In this document: one piece after another, positions 6,931-14,600 of the stretch
Numbering within the stretch: position 1 is the stretch's first letter
How the letters are laid out: each line of letters opens with the position of its first letter
Source: SAR86 cluster bacterium
GTDB lineage: Bacteria > Pseudomonadota > Gammaproteobacteria > Magnimaribacterales > D2472
Direction of reading: 5' to 3'
Assembly: GCA_016779505.1 (NCBI GenBank)
Contig: JADHNM010000005.1
Location: forward strand, 1-26,550
DNA: 26,550 nucleotides
Position numbers and translations under genes: made by a program
Notes under the pieces: generated by a model
Databases searched by the model: none
What the model was told of the DNA's origin: nothing
What the model saw: the letters and a program-made list of their open reading frames with translations, nothing else

Positions 6931-8156
6931 TGAGCAACGATATCAACCTACCAATATATATGGATTATGCATCCACTACACCAGTAGATCCTCGAGTTGC
7001 AAAAAAAATATCTGATCACTTAACCATTGATGGGAATTTTGGTAATCCAGCTTCTCGTTCGCACAAGTTTGGTTGGAAAGCTGAAGAGGCGGTTGAAGAG
7101 GCAAGATCTCATGTAGCAAATTTAGTTAACTGTGATCCCAGAGAAATAGTGTGGACTTCAGGAGCAACCGAAGCAGACAATTTAGCAATCAAAGGCGTTG
7201 CTAATTTTTACCATAAGAATGGAAAGCATATTATTACTTCTAAAATAGAGCATAAAGCCGTACTAGATCCATGCAGGCAACTAGAAAGAGATGGTTTTGA
7301 AGTTACTTATCTTGAACCAAATGAGGGTGGTGTAATAACACCTGAAGCGGTTTTAAATGCTATTAGAGAGGATACCGTCCTTATTTCAATTATGCATATT
7401 AATAATGAGTTGGGCACCATCAACGATCTTAGTGGCATTGGAAATATTGCGCGTGAAAAAGGCATCTTTTTTCATGTAGATGCAGCTCAAAGCACTGGGA
7501 AGGTTGCTATTGACTTGAGCTCACTTCCGGTTGACTTAATGTCATTTTCTGCACATAAAACATATGGACCTAAGGGAATAGGAGCGTTGTTTGTCAGAAG
7601 AAAGCCTCGAGTAAGAATTGAAGCTCAAATTCATGGAGGTGGTCATGAGCGAGGCATGAGATCTGGTACTCTCCCCACACATCAAATAGTTGGCATGGGA
7701 GAAGCTTTTAGAATTGCAAAAGAAGAAATGGATGTTGATAACCAAAGAATTAAATTACTTCATGATAAGTTTTATGAATCTGTTGCGAAAATTGAAGAGA
7801 TTTATGTGAATGGTGATGTTAATAATAAAGTTTGTAATATCTTGAATATTAGTTTTGCGTATGTTGAAGGAGAATCATTAATTATGGCTTTAAAAGATAT
7901 AGCTGTTTCCTCAGGGTCAGCTTGCACATCTGCTAGTTTAGAGCCATCCTATGTGTTAAGAGCGCTTGGAAGAAAAGATGAGCTTGCATCCAGCTCTATT
8001 CGATTTTCCTTTGGAAGATTTACTACTGAGCAAGAAGTGGATTTCACATTAACTTTAATCAACCATGCTGTTGAAAGACTTAGAGAGCTATCTCCATTAT
8101 GGGAAATGTATTTAGATGGAATTGATCTTGATACGGTAGATTGGCAAACTCACTAA
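6930..8156 (+). CDS. iscS: Cysteine desulfurase IscS
   Basis: PLP enzyme that takes sulfur from cysteine and passes it as persulfide to IscU and other acceptors. The product is 408 residues (E. coli 404). The PLP-binding lysine is K210 in SAHKTYGPKGIGAL; the catalytic cysteine is C332 on the flexible loop SSGSACTSASLEPS (328-341). HVDAAQSTGK (182-191) carries the conserved cofactor contacts. The C-terminus SPLWEMYLDGIDLD matches the IscU-binding end of the E. coli protein. An AAGGA site at 6916-6920 precedes the start by nine bases. The first base of the ATG is the last base of the iscR stop, so the two genes are probably translationally coupled. Confidence 0.98.
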   Translation: MSNDINLPIYMDYASTTPVDPRVAKKISDHLTIDGNFGNPASRSHKFGWKAEEAVEEARSHVANLVNCDPREIVWTSGATEADNLAIKGVANFYHKNGKHIITSKIEHKAVLDPCRQLERDGFEVTYLEPNEGGVITPEAVLNAIREDTVLISIMHINNELGTINDLSGIGNIAREKGIFFHVDAAQSTGKVAIDLSSLPVDLMSFSAHKTYGPKGIGALFVRRKPRVRIEAQIHGGGHERGMRSGTLPTHQIVGMGEAFRIAKEEMDVDNQRIKLLHDKFYESVAKIEEIYVNGDVNNKVCNILNISFAYVEGESLIMALKDIAVSSGSACTSASLEPSYVLRALGRKDELASSSIRFSFGRFTTEQEVDFTLTLINHAVERLRELSPLWEMYLDGIDLDTVDWQTH

Positions 8157-8161
8157 ATACT

Positions 8162-8168
8162 GGGAGGT
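8162..8168 (+). promoter_or_regulatory. Strong ribosome-binding site of iscU
   Basis: GGGAGGT lies five bases upstream of the iscU ATG in the 16-base gap after iscS. It is the strongest Shine-Dalgarno sequence I saw in the window, consistent with the scaffold being needed in larger amounts than its operon neighbours. Confidence 0.65.
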
Positions 8169-8172
8169 ATTT

Positions 8173-8577
8173 ATGGCATATAGTAAAAAAGTTGTAGACA
8201 AATTTGAAAATACTATCAATGAACCTGCAAAATACAATGTTGGTAGATTTGATCCAAAAGAGATGAATGTAGGCACTGGAATGGTAGGGGCCCCAGCATG
8301 TGGTGATGTGATGAAACTTCAGATCAAATGTGAAAGCCAAGGTAATACCCACGTAATAAAGGATGTAAAGTTCAAGACTTATGGCTGTGGTTCTGCGATT
8401 GCTTCTTCAAGTGAATTAGTTGAGATGTTAATTGGAAAAACTTTAGAGGAAGCTAAGGAAATTAAAAATATCGATATTGTGGAAGCTCTTGAGCTACCCC
8501 CAATAAAAATTCACTGCTCAGTTTTAGCTGAAGATTCTATAAAACAAGCAATAGAAGATTACGAACAGAAGCAATAA
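8173..8577 (+). CDS. iscU: Fe-S cluster scaffold IscU, with an N-terminal insertion
   Basis: Scaffold on which [2Fe-2S] clusters are built using sulfur from IscS. Cluster ligands are C43 (GAPACGD), D45, C72 (TYGCGSAIASSS) and H114/C115 (IHC). LPPIK at 108-112 corresponds to the LPPVK motif through which HscA binds E. coli IscU. The protein has 134 residues against 128 in E. coli, and the difference is local: the conserved N-terminal ENPRNVG is replaced by EN-TINEPAKY-NVG, a net gain of six residues at 14-21. The rest aligns without gaps apart from small loop changes. It sits between iscS and iscA with a strong ribosome-binding site. All catalytic positions are intact. Confidence 0.97.
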   Translation: MAYSKKVVDKFENTINEPAKYNVGRFDPKEMNVGTGMVGAPACGDVMKLQIKCESQGNTHVIKDVKFKTYGCGSAIASSSELVEMLIGKTLEEAKEIKNIDIVEALELPPIKIHCSVLAEDSIKQAIEDYEQKQ

Positions 8578-8583
8578 TTAATC

Positions 8584-8931
8584 ATGGATAAGTTCTCTCC
8601 ACAAGAGCTCAAATTTTCTGAAAAGGCTATTTTGCATTTTACTTCCAGTCTGAAGAACAATGCTAAAAGTGAAGGAGTAAGAATTGGTGTAAGAAAAGCT
8701 GGTTGCTCTGGCTTTGAGTACTTTTTTGAGTTTGTTGAGAAGAAATTAGTCGACACAAATGACTTTGTTTTTGATGAAGGCGACTGCAAAATCTTTGTTG
8801 ATAAAGAAAGTTTAAATTACCTCAAAGGGAGTTTGGTTGATTATTCTGAAGATGGCCTCAATCAAGGAATTAAATTTCACAATCCAAATGCTAAAGCCGT
8901 ATGTGGTTGCGGCGAAAGTTTCACTATTTAA
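8584..8931 (+). CDS. iscA: A-type Fe-S carrier IscA
   Basis: A-type carrier that accepts clusters or iron and passes them to apo-proteins. The 115-residue protein has the three invariant cysteines: C41 in RKAGCSGFEY and C107/C109 in the C-terminal CGCGESF. The N-terminus begins with a slightly longer lead than E. coli IscA (107 residues). Position in the operon, directly after iscU, argues for IscA rather than ErpA or SufA. It is immediately followed by the ferredoxin gene with no bases between stop and start, at the place where hscB and hscA normally lie. Confidence 0.93.
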   Translation: MDKFSPQELKFSEKAILHFTSSLKNNAKSEGVRIGVRKAGCSGFEYFFEFVEKKLVDTNDFVFDEGDCKIFVDKESLNYLKGSLVDYSEDGLNQGIKFHNPNAKAVCGCGESFTI

Positions 8932-9270
8932 ATGGCATTTATTAAGTTATTACCTCATTTTGAGTTATGTCCTGATGGAGCCGAATTTGAAACTCTAAAA
9001 GATGAGTCTATTTGCGAGGCCGCATTAAGATCAGGTATTAAAATTGAACATGCATGCGAAATGTCCTGCGCATGTACCACATGTCATATTATTGTTCGAG
9101 ATGGTTTTACCAATCTTAATGAGGCATCTGAGGACGAAGAGGATCTCCTTGATAAGGCATGGGGACTTGAACCACACTCTCGTCTGAGCTGTCAAACTAT
9201 ACCAGAAAGCGGAAATTTTACAGTTGAATTACCAAAGTACACTATTAATCAAGTTTCAGAGGATCATTAA
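8932..9270 (+). CDS. fdx: [2Fe-2S] ferredoxin of the isc operon
   Basis: Adrenodoxin-type ferredoxin that donates electrons during cluster assembly. The 112-residue sequence has the ligand set C42, C48, C51 and C87 in HACEMSCACTTCH and LSCQTI, the same spacing as E. coli Fdx, including the extra C46. The acidic segment NEASEDEEDLLD (63-74) is the usual partner-binding helix. It starts on the base after the iscA stop and shares one base with iscX, so iscA-fdx-iscX are tightly packed. Confidence 0.96.
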   Translation: MAFIKLLPHFELCPDGAEFETLKDESICEAALRSGIKIEHACEMSCACTTCHIIVRDGFTNLNEASEDEEDLLDKAWGLEPHSRLSCQTIPESGNFTVELPKYTINQVSEDH

Positions 9271-9470
9271 TGAAGATTGGATGGTCAGATATTTTAGAAA
9301 TTGCGATTGATCTTAGTGAGGCTCATCCTGATATTGACCCCCAGTGGATAAGTTTTCCAGACATGCATCAAAAGATTTGTAGCTTAAAGAATTTTGAGGA
9401 TGATCCACAAAATTCTAATGAGAAGATTCTTGAGGCAATTCAAATGGCATGGATGGATGAATTAGACTAA
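9270..9470 (+). CDS. iscX: Fe-S assembly adaptor IscX
   Basis: Small acidic protein that binds IscS, and possibly iron, modulating cluster assembly. It has 66 residues, the same as E. coli IscX, and shows the typical W5-x-D pattern (IGWSDILEIAIDL), the HPDIDP turn and the acidic C-terminal helix ending AWMDELD. Its ATG uses the last base of the fdx stop (TAATG). It is the last gene of the isc operon; ndk follows 35 bases later with its own probable promoter element. Confidence 0.95.
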   Translation: MKIGWSDILEIAIDLSEAHPDIDPQWISFPDMHQKICSLKNFEDDPQNSNEKILEAIQMAWMDELD

Positions 9471-9476
9471 GTCACC

Positions 9477-9482
9477 TATAAT
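9477..9482 (+). promoter_or_regulatory. Possible -10 element of an ndk promoter
   Basis: A perfect TATAAT lies 24 bases before the ndk ATG, in the short gap after iscX. I see no good -35 hexamer 16-18 bases upstream and no extended -10 TGN, so strength is uncertain. It could start transcription near 9489, giving a short leader with the AGGAG ribosome-binding site at 9494-9498. Confidence 0.4.
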
Positions 9483-9505
9483 GTCGCAAATTTAGGAGTA
9501 ATCTC

Positions 9506-9925
9506 ATGACAATACAACGAACACTTTCAATTATTAAGCCTGACGCAACATCAAAAAATATTATTGGAAAAATCATTGATAGATTTGAAGAAAATGGGCT
9601 GAAGGTGATAGCAGGTAAATTAATACATATGGATGAAGCAAAGGCTGCAGGTTTTTACGCTGAGCATGAGGGAAGACCCTTTTTTGCTAATCTTGTTGAA
9701 TATATGACATCAGCCCCTGTATTTGTTCAGGTTCTTGAGGGAGATAATGCTGTTTTAAAAAATAGAGAGTTAATGGGTGCAACTAATCCAAGCGAAGCAG
9801 ATCCTGGAACTATTAGAGCAGACTTTGCAGAGACAATTGATGCGAATGCTGTACATGGGTCTGATTCAACTGATAGCGCGGCAAGAGAGATCTCCTATTT
9901 TTTTGACGATAACGAAATCTTTTAA
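9506..9925 (+). CDS. ndk: Nucleoside diphosphate kinase
   Basis: Transfers the gamma phosphate between nucleoside tri- and diphosphates by a phosphohistidine intermediate. The product is 139 residues (E. coli 143). The active-site histidine is H117 in NAVHGSDS, with the nucleotide-binding segment SIIKPDA near the N-terminus (8-14) and FFANLVEYMTSAPV. An AGGAG site eight bases upstream fixes the start. It joins the isc operon to the rlmN-der block; rlmN starts four bases after its stop. Confidence 0.98.
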   Translation: MTIQRTLSIIKPDATSKNIIGKIIDRFEENGLKVIAGKLIHMDEAKAAGFYAEHEGRPFFANLVEYMTSAPVFVQVLEGDNAVLKNRELMGATNPSEADPGTIRADFAETIDANAVHGSDSTDSAAREISYFFDDNEIF

Positions 9926-9929
9926 TTGA

Positions 9930-11024
9930 GTGCATAAAGAAAAGATAAATCTACTTGGATTCTCGCATGAGTCATTAGTAGATTTTTTTCAGTCAATACA
10001 GCAACCAAGTTTTAGAGCTCTCCAATTGATGAAGTGGATTCATCAACGTGGAGTAACCGATTTTATGCAAATGACTGATTTTAGTCTTGACTTGAGAAGT
10101 CAACTTTATGAAATTGCAGAGGTTAAACCCCCTAAGGTAGAAGAATGCTTGTTATCTCCAGAGGGAACAAAAAAATACTTAATTAAACTAGATTCAGGGT
10201 CAATGATTGAGATGGTTAAGATTCCAGAAAAGAAAAGGTTAACTCTATGTATATCATCTCAAGCAGGATGCGCATTGCAATGTACCTTTTGTGCAACAGG
10301 AGCTCAGGGTTTTGAAAGAAATTTATCTGATGCCGAAATTATTGGCCAACTTTGGCTCGCTAATTTTTACGATGAATCTAGCCCCCCGATATCTAATGTT
10401 GTATTTATGGGAATGGGCGAACCCCTTTTAAATATTGAGCCAGTGATGGCTTCCATTAGTTTAATGCAGCATCAAAATGCATATGGGCTTTCAAAAAGAA
10501 GAATCACTCTAAGTACATCAGGGATAGTGCCAGAAATAAATAAACTTGCTGATAAAACTGATGTCTCTTTAGCAATCTCTTTACATGCTGCCAACAATAT
10601 CCTGAGAGATGAAATAGTTCCAATAAATAAAAAATATCCGCTAGAGGAGCTATTAGGTGCTTGCAAGAATTATTTAAAAACACAGAGCAAACGAAAAACA
10701 ATAACAATTGAATATATCTTAATAGATGGGGTCAATGATTCTTTGGATCACGCTAAAGATTTAGCAAAGATTCTAACAGGACTGTCTTGCAAAATAAATC
10801 TGATACCCTTCAACCCATTTGAGGGCTGTAATTATTTGCGATCTCAAGAAAAGAGCATATACCAATTTAAAGATTTTCTGATAAAAAAAGGTTTGATAAC
10901 AACTCTTAGAATTACAAGAGGAGATGCAATTGACGGAGCATGTGGTCAGCTAGTAGGTAAGTTGACAAAAAGCATTAAAGGGAAAAATAAAACAAACTCA
11001 ATCAATTTAATTAATACCTCATGA
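9930..11024 (+). CDS. rlmN: Dual-specificity rRNA (A2503)/tRNA (A37) methyltransferase RlmN
   Basis: Radical SAM enzyme making 2-methyladenosine at 23S rRNA A2503 and in some tRNAs. The 364-residue sequence has the CX3CX2C cluster motif at C114, C118 and C121 (GCALQCTFCATGAQG), the GMGEPL motif, and the second catalytic cysteine C338 in GACGQL. NIVLA-like stretches such as LSKRRITLSTSG and INLIPFNPF also match. The start is a GTG with no clear ribosome-binding site, chosen because INLLGF follows as in the family and the preceding gene ends four bases earlier. Its stop overlaps rodZ by four bases. The enzyme needs a [4Fe-4S] cluster, a link to the isc genes upstream. Confidence 0.96.
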   Translation: MHKEKINLLGFSHESLVDFFQSIQQPSFRALQLMKWIHQRGVTDFMQMTDFSLDLRSQLYEIAEVKPPKVEECLLSPEGTKKYLIKLDSGSMIEMVKIPEKKRLTLCISSQAGCALQCTFCATGAQGFERNLSDAEIIGQLWLANFYDESSPPISNVVFMGMGEPLLNIEPVMASISLMQHQNAYGLSKRRITLSTSGIVPEINKLADKTDVSLAISLHAANNILRDEIVPINKKYPLEELLGACKNYLKTQSKRKTITIEYILIDGVNDSLDHAKDLAKILTGLSCKINLIPFNPFEGCNYLRSQEKSIYQFKDFLIKKGLITTLRITRGDAIDGACGQLVGKLTKSIKGKNKTNSINLINTS

Positions 11025-11599
11025 GTCTCAAATCTGCGCACACAGGCAAAGTTGGCAAGGCTTTTCAAAATGCTCGCATACTTCTCTCACTGACCGTAGA
11101 AGATGTCGCACATCAAACTTTAATCAATATTGAATATATTAAAGCTATTGAGTCAGGTGATTATGCAGTTTTCCCAGCGAGAATGTTTGCTGTTAAATAT
11201 TTTGAAAAATATGCAAAATTTCTTAATTTAGAGATTAGCTTTTTTGATATTTATAATGCTGATGTGGTTGCTGCAGCCAATAAAGAACTTCAATCTGATT
11301 TGCCTGATCCATCATTTATGAATATGAAGAAAAATATGATTTATATTTTTTTTATATGTTTTTTTCTCTTGCTTTCAATATTTTTTATTTTTGTTGATAG
11401 TGATGATCCTGACAAGCTCCTTGATACTAAATCAATGGAAAGTATGATTCAGCCTTTAGCCACTGAATCAAAAATTATCGAAGAGTTTCATGAAGAGATC
11501 AATAAATTACACGACGAAATCAATAATTTTTTTATACAAGATAAGCTTGATTCAGTTCAACTTGGTGTTAATGTTGATTCATCGGAACCAGAAACATGA
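11021..11599 (+). CDS. rodZ: Short RodZ-like helix-turn-helix membrane protein
   Basis: RodZ links the MreB cytoskeleton to cell-wall synthesis and cell shape. The first ~85 residues form a HTH_25-type domain (LLSLTVEDVAHQTLINIEYI at 21-40, then ESGDYAVFPARMFAVKYFEKYA), the same pattern as RodZ. One membrane helix follows at about 106-125. Only about 67 residues come after it, with a possible short helical stretch at 150-175, whereas E. coli RodZ (337 residues) has a much longer periplasmic part with a folded DUF4115 domain. There is no sign of a frameshift: the frame runs cleanly into an ATGA overlap with ispG. Position between rlmN and ispG supports orthology; the usual pilF upstream is missing. 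Confidence 0.8.
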   Translation: MSLKSAHTGKVGKAFQNARILLSLTVEDVAHQTLINIEYIKAIESGDYAVFPARMFAVKYFEKYAKFLNLEISFFDIYNADVVAAANKELQSDLPDPSFMNMKKNMIYIFFICFFLLLSIFFIFVDSDDPDKLLDTKSMESMIQPLATESKIIEEFHEEINKLHDEINNFFIQDKLDSVQLGVNVDSSEPET

Positions 11600-12693
11600 A
11601 TAATTCCTGGATAGTAAGAAAAAAAACCAAACCTATATTTGTAGGAAATGTTGGCGTGGGTGGGGACCATCCTATCTCTATTCAATCTATGACTAATACA
11701 AATACAGCAGATATCCAAGCTACAGTAGACCAGATTGAAGAATTAGAGGCCGCTGGAGCTGATATTGTTAGAGTCTCAGTTCCTGATGAAGATTGCGCAA
11801 AAGCATTTAAAAAAATTAAAAAATTAGTCTCAGTTCCTTTGGTCGCAGATATTCATTTTGATTATAAAATTGCTTTGCTTGTTGCCGATTCTGCTGATTG
11901 TCTAAGAATTAATCCAGGTAACATAGGTAAAGAAAACAAAGTCCAAGAAATTATTCAAGCTGCAAAAGATAATAATATTCCAATAAGAGTTGGCGTAAAT
12001 GCTGGTTCATTGGAGAAAGATCTTCAAAAAAAGTACGGGGAACCTAATGCTGACGCATTAGTAGAATCTGCTCTAAGGCATGTAGATATCTTAGATAGAT
12101 ATAACTTTTCAAACTTTAAATTAAGCCTTAAAGCTTCTAACATTCAAATGACAGTTGAAAGTTATAGGAAGTTTTCTCAATTGTTAGATCAACCATTGCA
12201 TCTGGGTATTACAGAGTCTGGAAGTTACAGAGCGGGTTCAGTCAAGTCATCTATTGGTTTAGGCATGCTCTTATCTGAGGGTATTGGTGACACAATCAGG
12301 GTCTCCCTTGCATCTGATCCCGTAGATGAAGTTAAGATTGGGTGGGATATTTTAAAAAGCCTCAATCTAAGAAGTCGAGGTATTAGAATAGTTGCATGTC
12401 CAAGTTGCTCTAGACAAAATTTTAATGTGATTGAGGTAGTTAATGAGCTTGAAGCAAGATTCGAGGGCATCGCTGAGGATTTAGAAGTGGCTATTATTGG
12501 ATGCTATGTTAATGGTCCCGGTGAATCTAAGGCGGCTGATGTTGGCTTAACCGGAGGCCCGAGCAACTTGCTTTATGTAAATGGTGCTCCTTTAAAAAAA
12601 GTCTCTAATGAGAAACTTGTTGATACAATAGAAGAGCAGGTAAAAGAACAGCTGCAAAAGAAAAGCTCCATAGACATAATTGCAAAAGGTTAA
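11596..12693 (+). CDS. ispG: 4-hydroxy-3-methylbut-2-enyl diphosphate synthase (flavodoxin/ferredoxin)
   Basis: Converts MEcPP to HMBPP in the non-mevalonate isoprenoid pathway, using a [4Fe-4S] cluster. The protein is 365 residues (E. coli 372). The cluster ligands are C268 and C271 (VACPSCSRQ), C303 (GCYVNGPGE) and E310. The N-terminal TIM barrel shows ISIQSMTNTNT (27-37) and VADIHFDY (83-90). It starts in the rodZ stop codon (ATGA), so translation of the two is likely coupled, and ends four bases before the preferred hisS start. Confidence 0.97.
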   Translation: MNNSWIVRKKTKPIFVGNVGVGGDHPISIQSMTNTNTADIQATVDQIEELEAAGADIVRVSVPDEDCAKAFKKIKKLVSVPLVADIHFDYKIALLVADSADCLRINPGNIGKENKVQEIIQAAKDNNIPIRVGVNAGSLEKDLQKKYGEPNADALVESALRHVDILDRYNFSNFKLSLKASNIQMTVESYRKFSQLLDQPLHLGITESGSYRAGSVKSSIGLGMLLSEGIGDTIRVSLASDPVDEVKIGWDILKSLNLRSRGIRIVACPSCSRQNFNVIEVVNELEARFEGIAEDLEVAIIGCYVNGPGESKAADVGLTGGPSNLLYVNGAPLKKVSNEKLVDTIEEQVKEQLQKKSSIDIIAKG

Positions 12694-12697
12694 AAAA

Positions 12698-13942
12698 GTG
12701 AAGATTCAATCATTAAGAGGCATGCCTGATTTATTTCCTGAAGATTTAGAGAGATGGCATATATTTGAATCAAAGCTTTCAGAAATTTTTCATTCTTTTG
12801 GTACACATGAAATTCGTACTCCATTGCTAGAGTCCACAGAGCTTTTTTCAAGATCAGTAGGGAACTCATCTGATATTGTTAATAAAGAGCTTTACTCATT
12901 TTTAGATCGCAATGAAGATAGTATTAGTCTTAGGCCAGAGGGCTCAGCCAGTGTGATCAGAGCCATTATCCAGAAAAAACAAGAACAGGAAAAACATAAA
13001 TTGTGGTACCAAGGACCAATGTTTAGATATGAGAGGCCGCAAAAAGGTAGATTTAGACAGTTTCATCAAGTTGGAGTTGAGTATCTTGGATTTGAGGAAG
13101 GAATTTCTGAATATGAGTTAATTAGCATGGTTTTGCAAATTAATAAATTAATTGGTATTTCAGACTATACAATCAAAATTAATCACCTTGGAGATGCAAA
13201 TGCTAAGGAAAGTTTTTGTGAGTCATTAGTTAGTTTCTTAAAGCCACACATAAATGAATTGCATGAAAAAGATCAAGCAAGATTGGAATCTAATCCATTG
13301 AGAGTTTTAGACTCTAAGGAAAAATCTACCCAGGCAATATTGGAAGGAGGTCCTAAATTTCAAGATTTTATTTCAGATGAGTCTAAGAGTTTCTTACAAA
13401 ATCTTGTAGATGCATATAGCAATCATTGTGATATTCAGATTGATCAATCATTAGTCAGAGGATTAGATTATTATACTGGCATTGTATTTGAAACTATTTC
13501 ACAAGAACTTGGGGCGCAAGATGCCTTCCTTGGAGGAGGAAGATATGACAATCTTTCTAATCAATTGGGCGGCAAAGATATGCATGCCATAGGTTTTGCT
13601 ATAGGTGTTGAAAGAATAGTTGAGCTCTTAACTGCTGAAATTAATAAACCTTCATTAAAAGTTGGATTTATAATCACTGGACAGCAGATTGATAAAAAAA
13701 CATATAAAATAGCCAATGATTTGAGAAGTGCTAACAATAGTATTGTTCTTGATACATTATTGAGTGAGGGAAGTTTAAAATCTCAGCTCAGACGAGCCAA
13801 TAAAAACAATTGCAGTTATGCAATCATTATTGGAGAGGATGAGTTAATAAATGATCAAGTAATATGGAAAGACCTTAGCGAAGGTGGCGAACAAGAACTT
13901 CTTAGCTCAAAAGAAGTCATAGATAAGTATAGTAATCTTTAG
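12698..13942 (+). CDS. hisS: Histidyl-tRNA synthetase
   Basis: Class II aminoacyl-tRNA synthetase charging tRNA-His. I use the GTG at 12698 (414 residues). The following KIQSLRGMPD aligns with the family N-terminus, and AAAGG at about 12685-12689 lies eight bases upstream. An in-frame TTG at 12680 would overlap ispG and add six residues. Class II motif 2 is seen in FRYERPQKGRFRQFHQVG. The histidine-specific motifs are LVRGLDYYTG and GGGRYDNL; motif 3 is AIGFAIGVERI. A C-terminal anticodon-binding domain covers about the last 95 residues. Length is near E. coli HisS (424). Confidence 0.96.
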   Translation: MKIQSLRGMPDLFPEDLERWHIFESKLSEIFHSFGTHEIRTPLLESTELFSRSVGNSSDIVNKELYSFLDRNEDSISLRPEGSASVIRAIIQKKQEQEKHKLWYQGPMFRYERPQKGRFRQFHQVGVEYLGFEEGISEYELISMVLQINKLIGISDYTIKINHLGDANAKESFCESLVSFLKPHINELHEKDQARLESNPLRVLDSKEKSTQAILEGGPKFQDFISDESKSFLQNLVDAYSNHCDIQIDQSLVRGLDYYTGIVFETISQELGAQDAFLGGGRYDNLSNQLGGKDMHAIGFAIGVERIVELLTAEINKPSLKVGFIITGQQIDKKTYKIANDLRSANNSIVLDTLLSEGSLKSQLRRANKNNCSYAIIIGEDELINDQVIWKDLSEGGEQELLSSKEVIDKYSNL

Positions 13943-13950
13943 GAGAGATC

Positions 13951-14595
13951 ATGGCAGAGTACAGTTCAGATGAAGAGAGATTTTCAGCATTTGTAAATTT
14001 CTTCAAGGATCACAAAAATACCCTTGTAATTGGTTTTTTACTTCTTGCATTTACCTTAATTTTTTCTATTAGTTATAAGTCATATAGCAGTTCGCAGAAC
14101 ATCAAAGCAGCTGAAATTTATGATGCGTGGTTTGTCGGTCTTTCCAATGAATCAGCAAGCAAATTAGATAACAAAGAGCATTTTGACAAGCTACAAGGAG
14201 ACTACCCTAATACCGGTTATGCTCAACTTGCAAGAATGATAAGGGGCTCATCTTTTGCCAGAGAAGGCGACCTTGATGCTGCTTTAGTAGACTTTCAACA
14301 ACTTTTAGATGTAACTTCGGGTTTTTTTGGAAATGATATGCTGAATTCAATTGCAAAAATAAATATTGCTAGAATTGAGCTTAGCAAGCAAAACTTTTCT
14401 AGTGCCCTTGCAGTCTTAGAATCATTTAATTCCGAATCTGAGCACCCTCTTGTTTACGAGGTTAAGGGGGATGCCTTGGTTGGACTTGAAAAAAATGATC
14501 TTGCTTTAGATCAATATTCATTGGCTCTTGAGAATTCACAAAATGAATCTCAAAAATCTCTTTTAAAGATGAAGATTAATAAAATTACAAACTAA
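13951..14595 (+). CDS. yfgM: YfgM-like inner-membrane TPR protein (ancillary SecYEG translocon subunit family)
   Basis: Single-pass inner-membrane protein with a periplasmic TPR-like domain; in E. coli YfgM associates with SecYEG and PpiD. The 214-residue product (E. coli 206) has a short acidic cytoplasmic N-terminus, one membrane helix at about 24-41, and a helical repeat region. That region includes AQLARMIRGSSFAREGDLDAAL-type repeats and a C-terminal pair around EVKGDALVGLEKNDLALDQY. An AGGAGA ribosome-binding site precedes the ATG. Its position between hisS and bamB is the conserved one, which is much of the evidence for the name. Confidence 0.87.
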   Translation: MAEYSSDEERFSAFVNFFKDHKNTLVIGFLLLAFTLIFSISYKSYSSSQNIKAAEIYDAWFVGLSNESASKLDNKEHFDKLQGDYPNTGYAQLARMIRGSSFAREGDLDAALVDFQQLLDVTSGFFGNDMLNSIAKINIARIELSKQNFSSALAVLESFNSESEHPLVYEVKGDALVGLEKNDLALDQYSLALENSQNESQKSLLKMKINKITN

Positions 14596-14600
14596 TACCA

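Noticed and set aside
9463..9482. GACTAAGTCA-like sequence before ndk resembling the iscR operator
   Set aside because: The GACT and AGTC halves overlap instead of being separated by five bases, and the flanks do not fit the IscR type 1 consensus.
12680..12697. Upstream TTG start for hisS overlapping ispG
   Set aside because: The GTG at 12698 aligns with the family N-terminus and has an AAAGG site at proper spacing; the TTG adds six lysine-rich residues with no counterpart.
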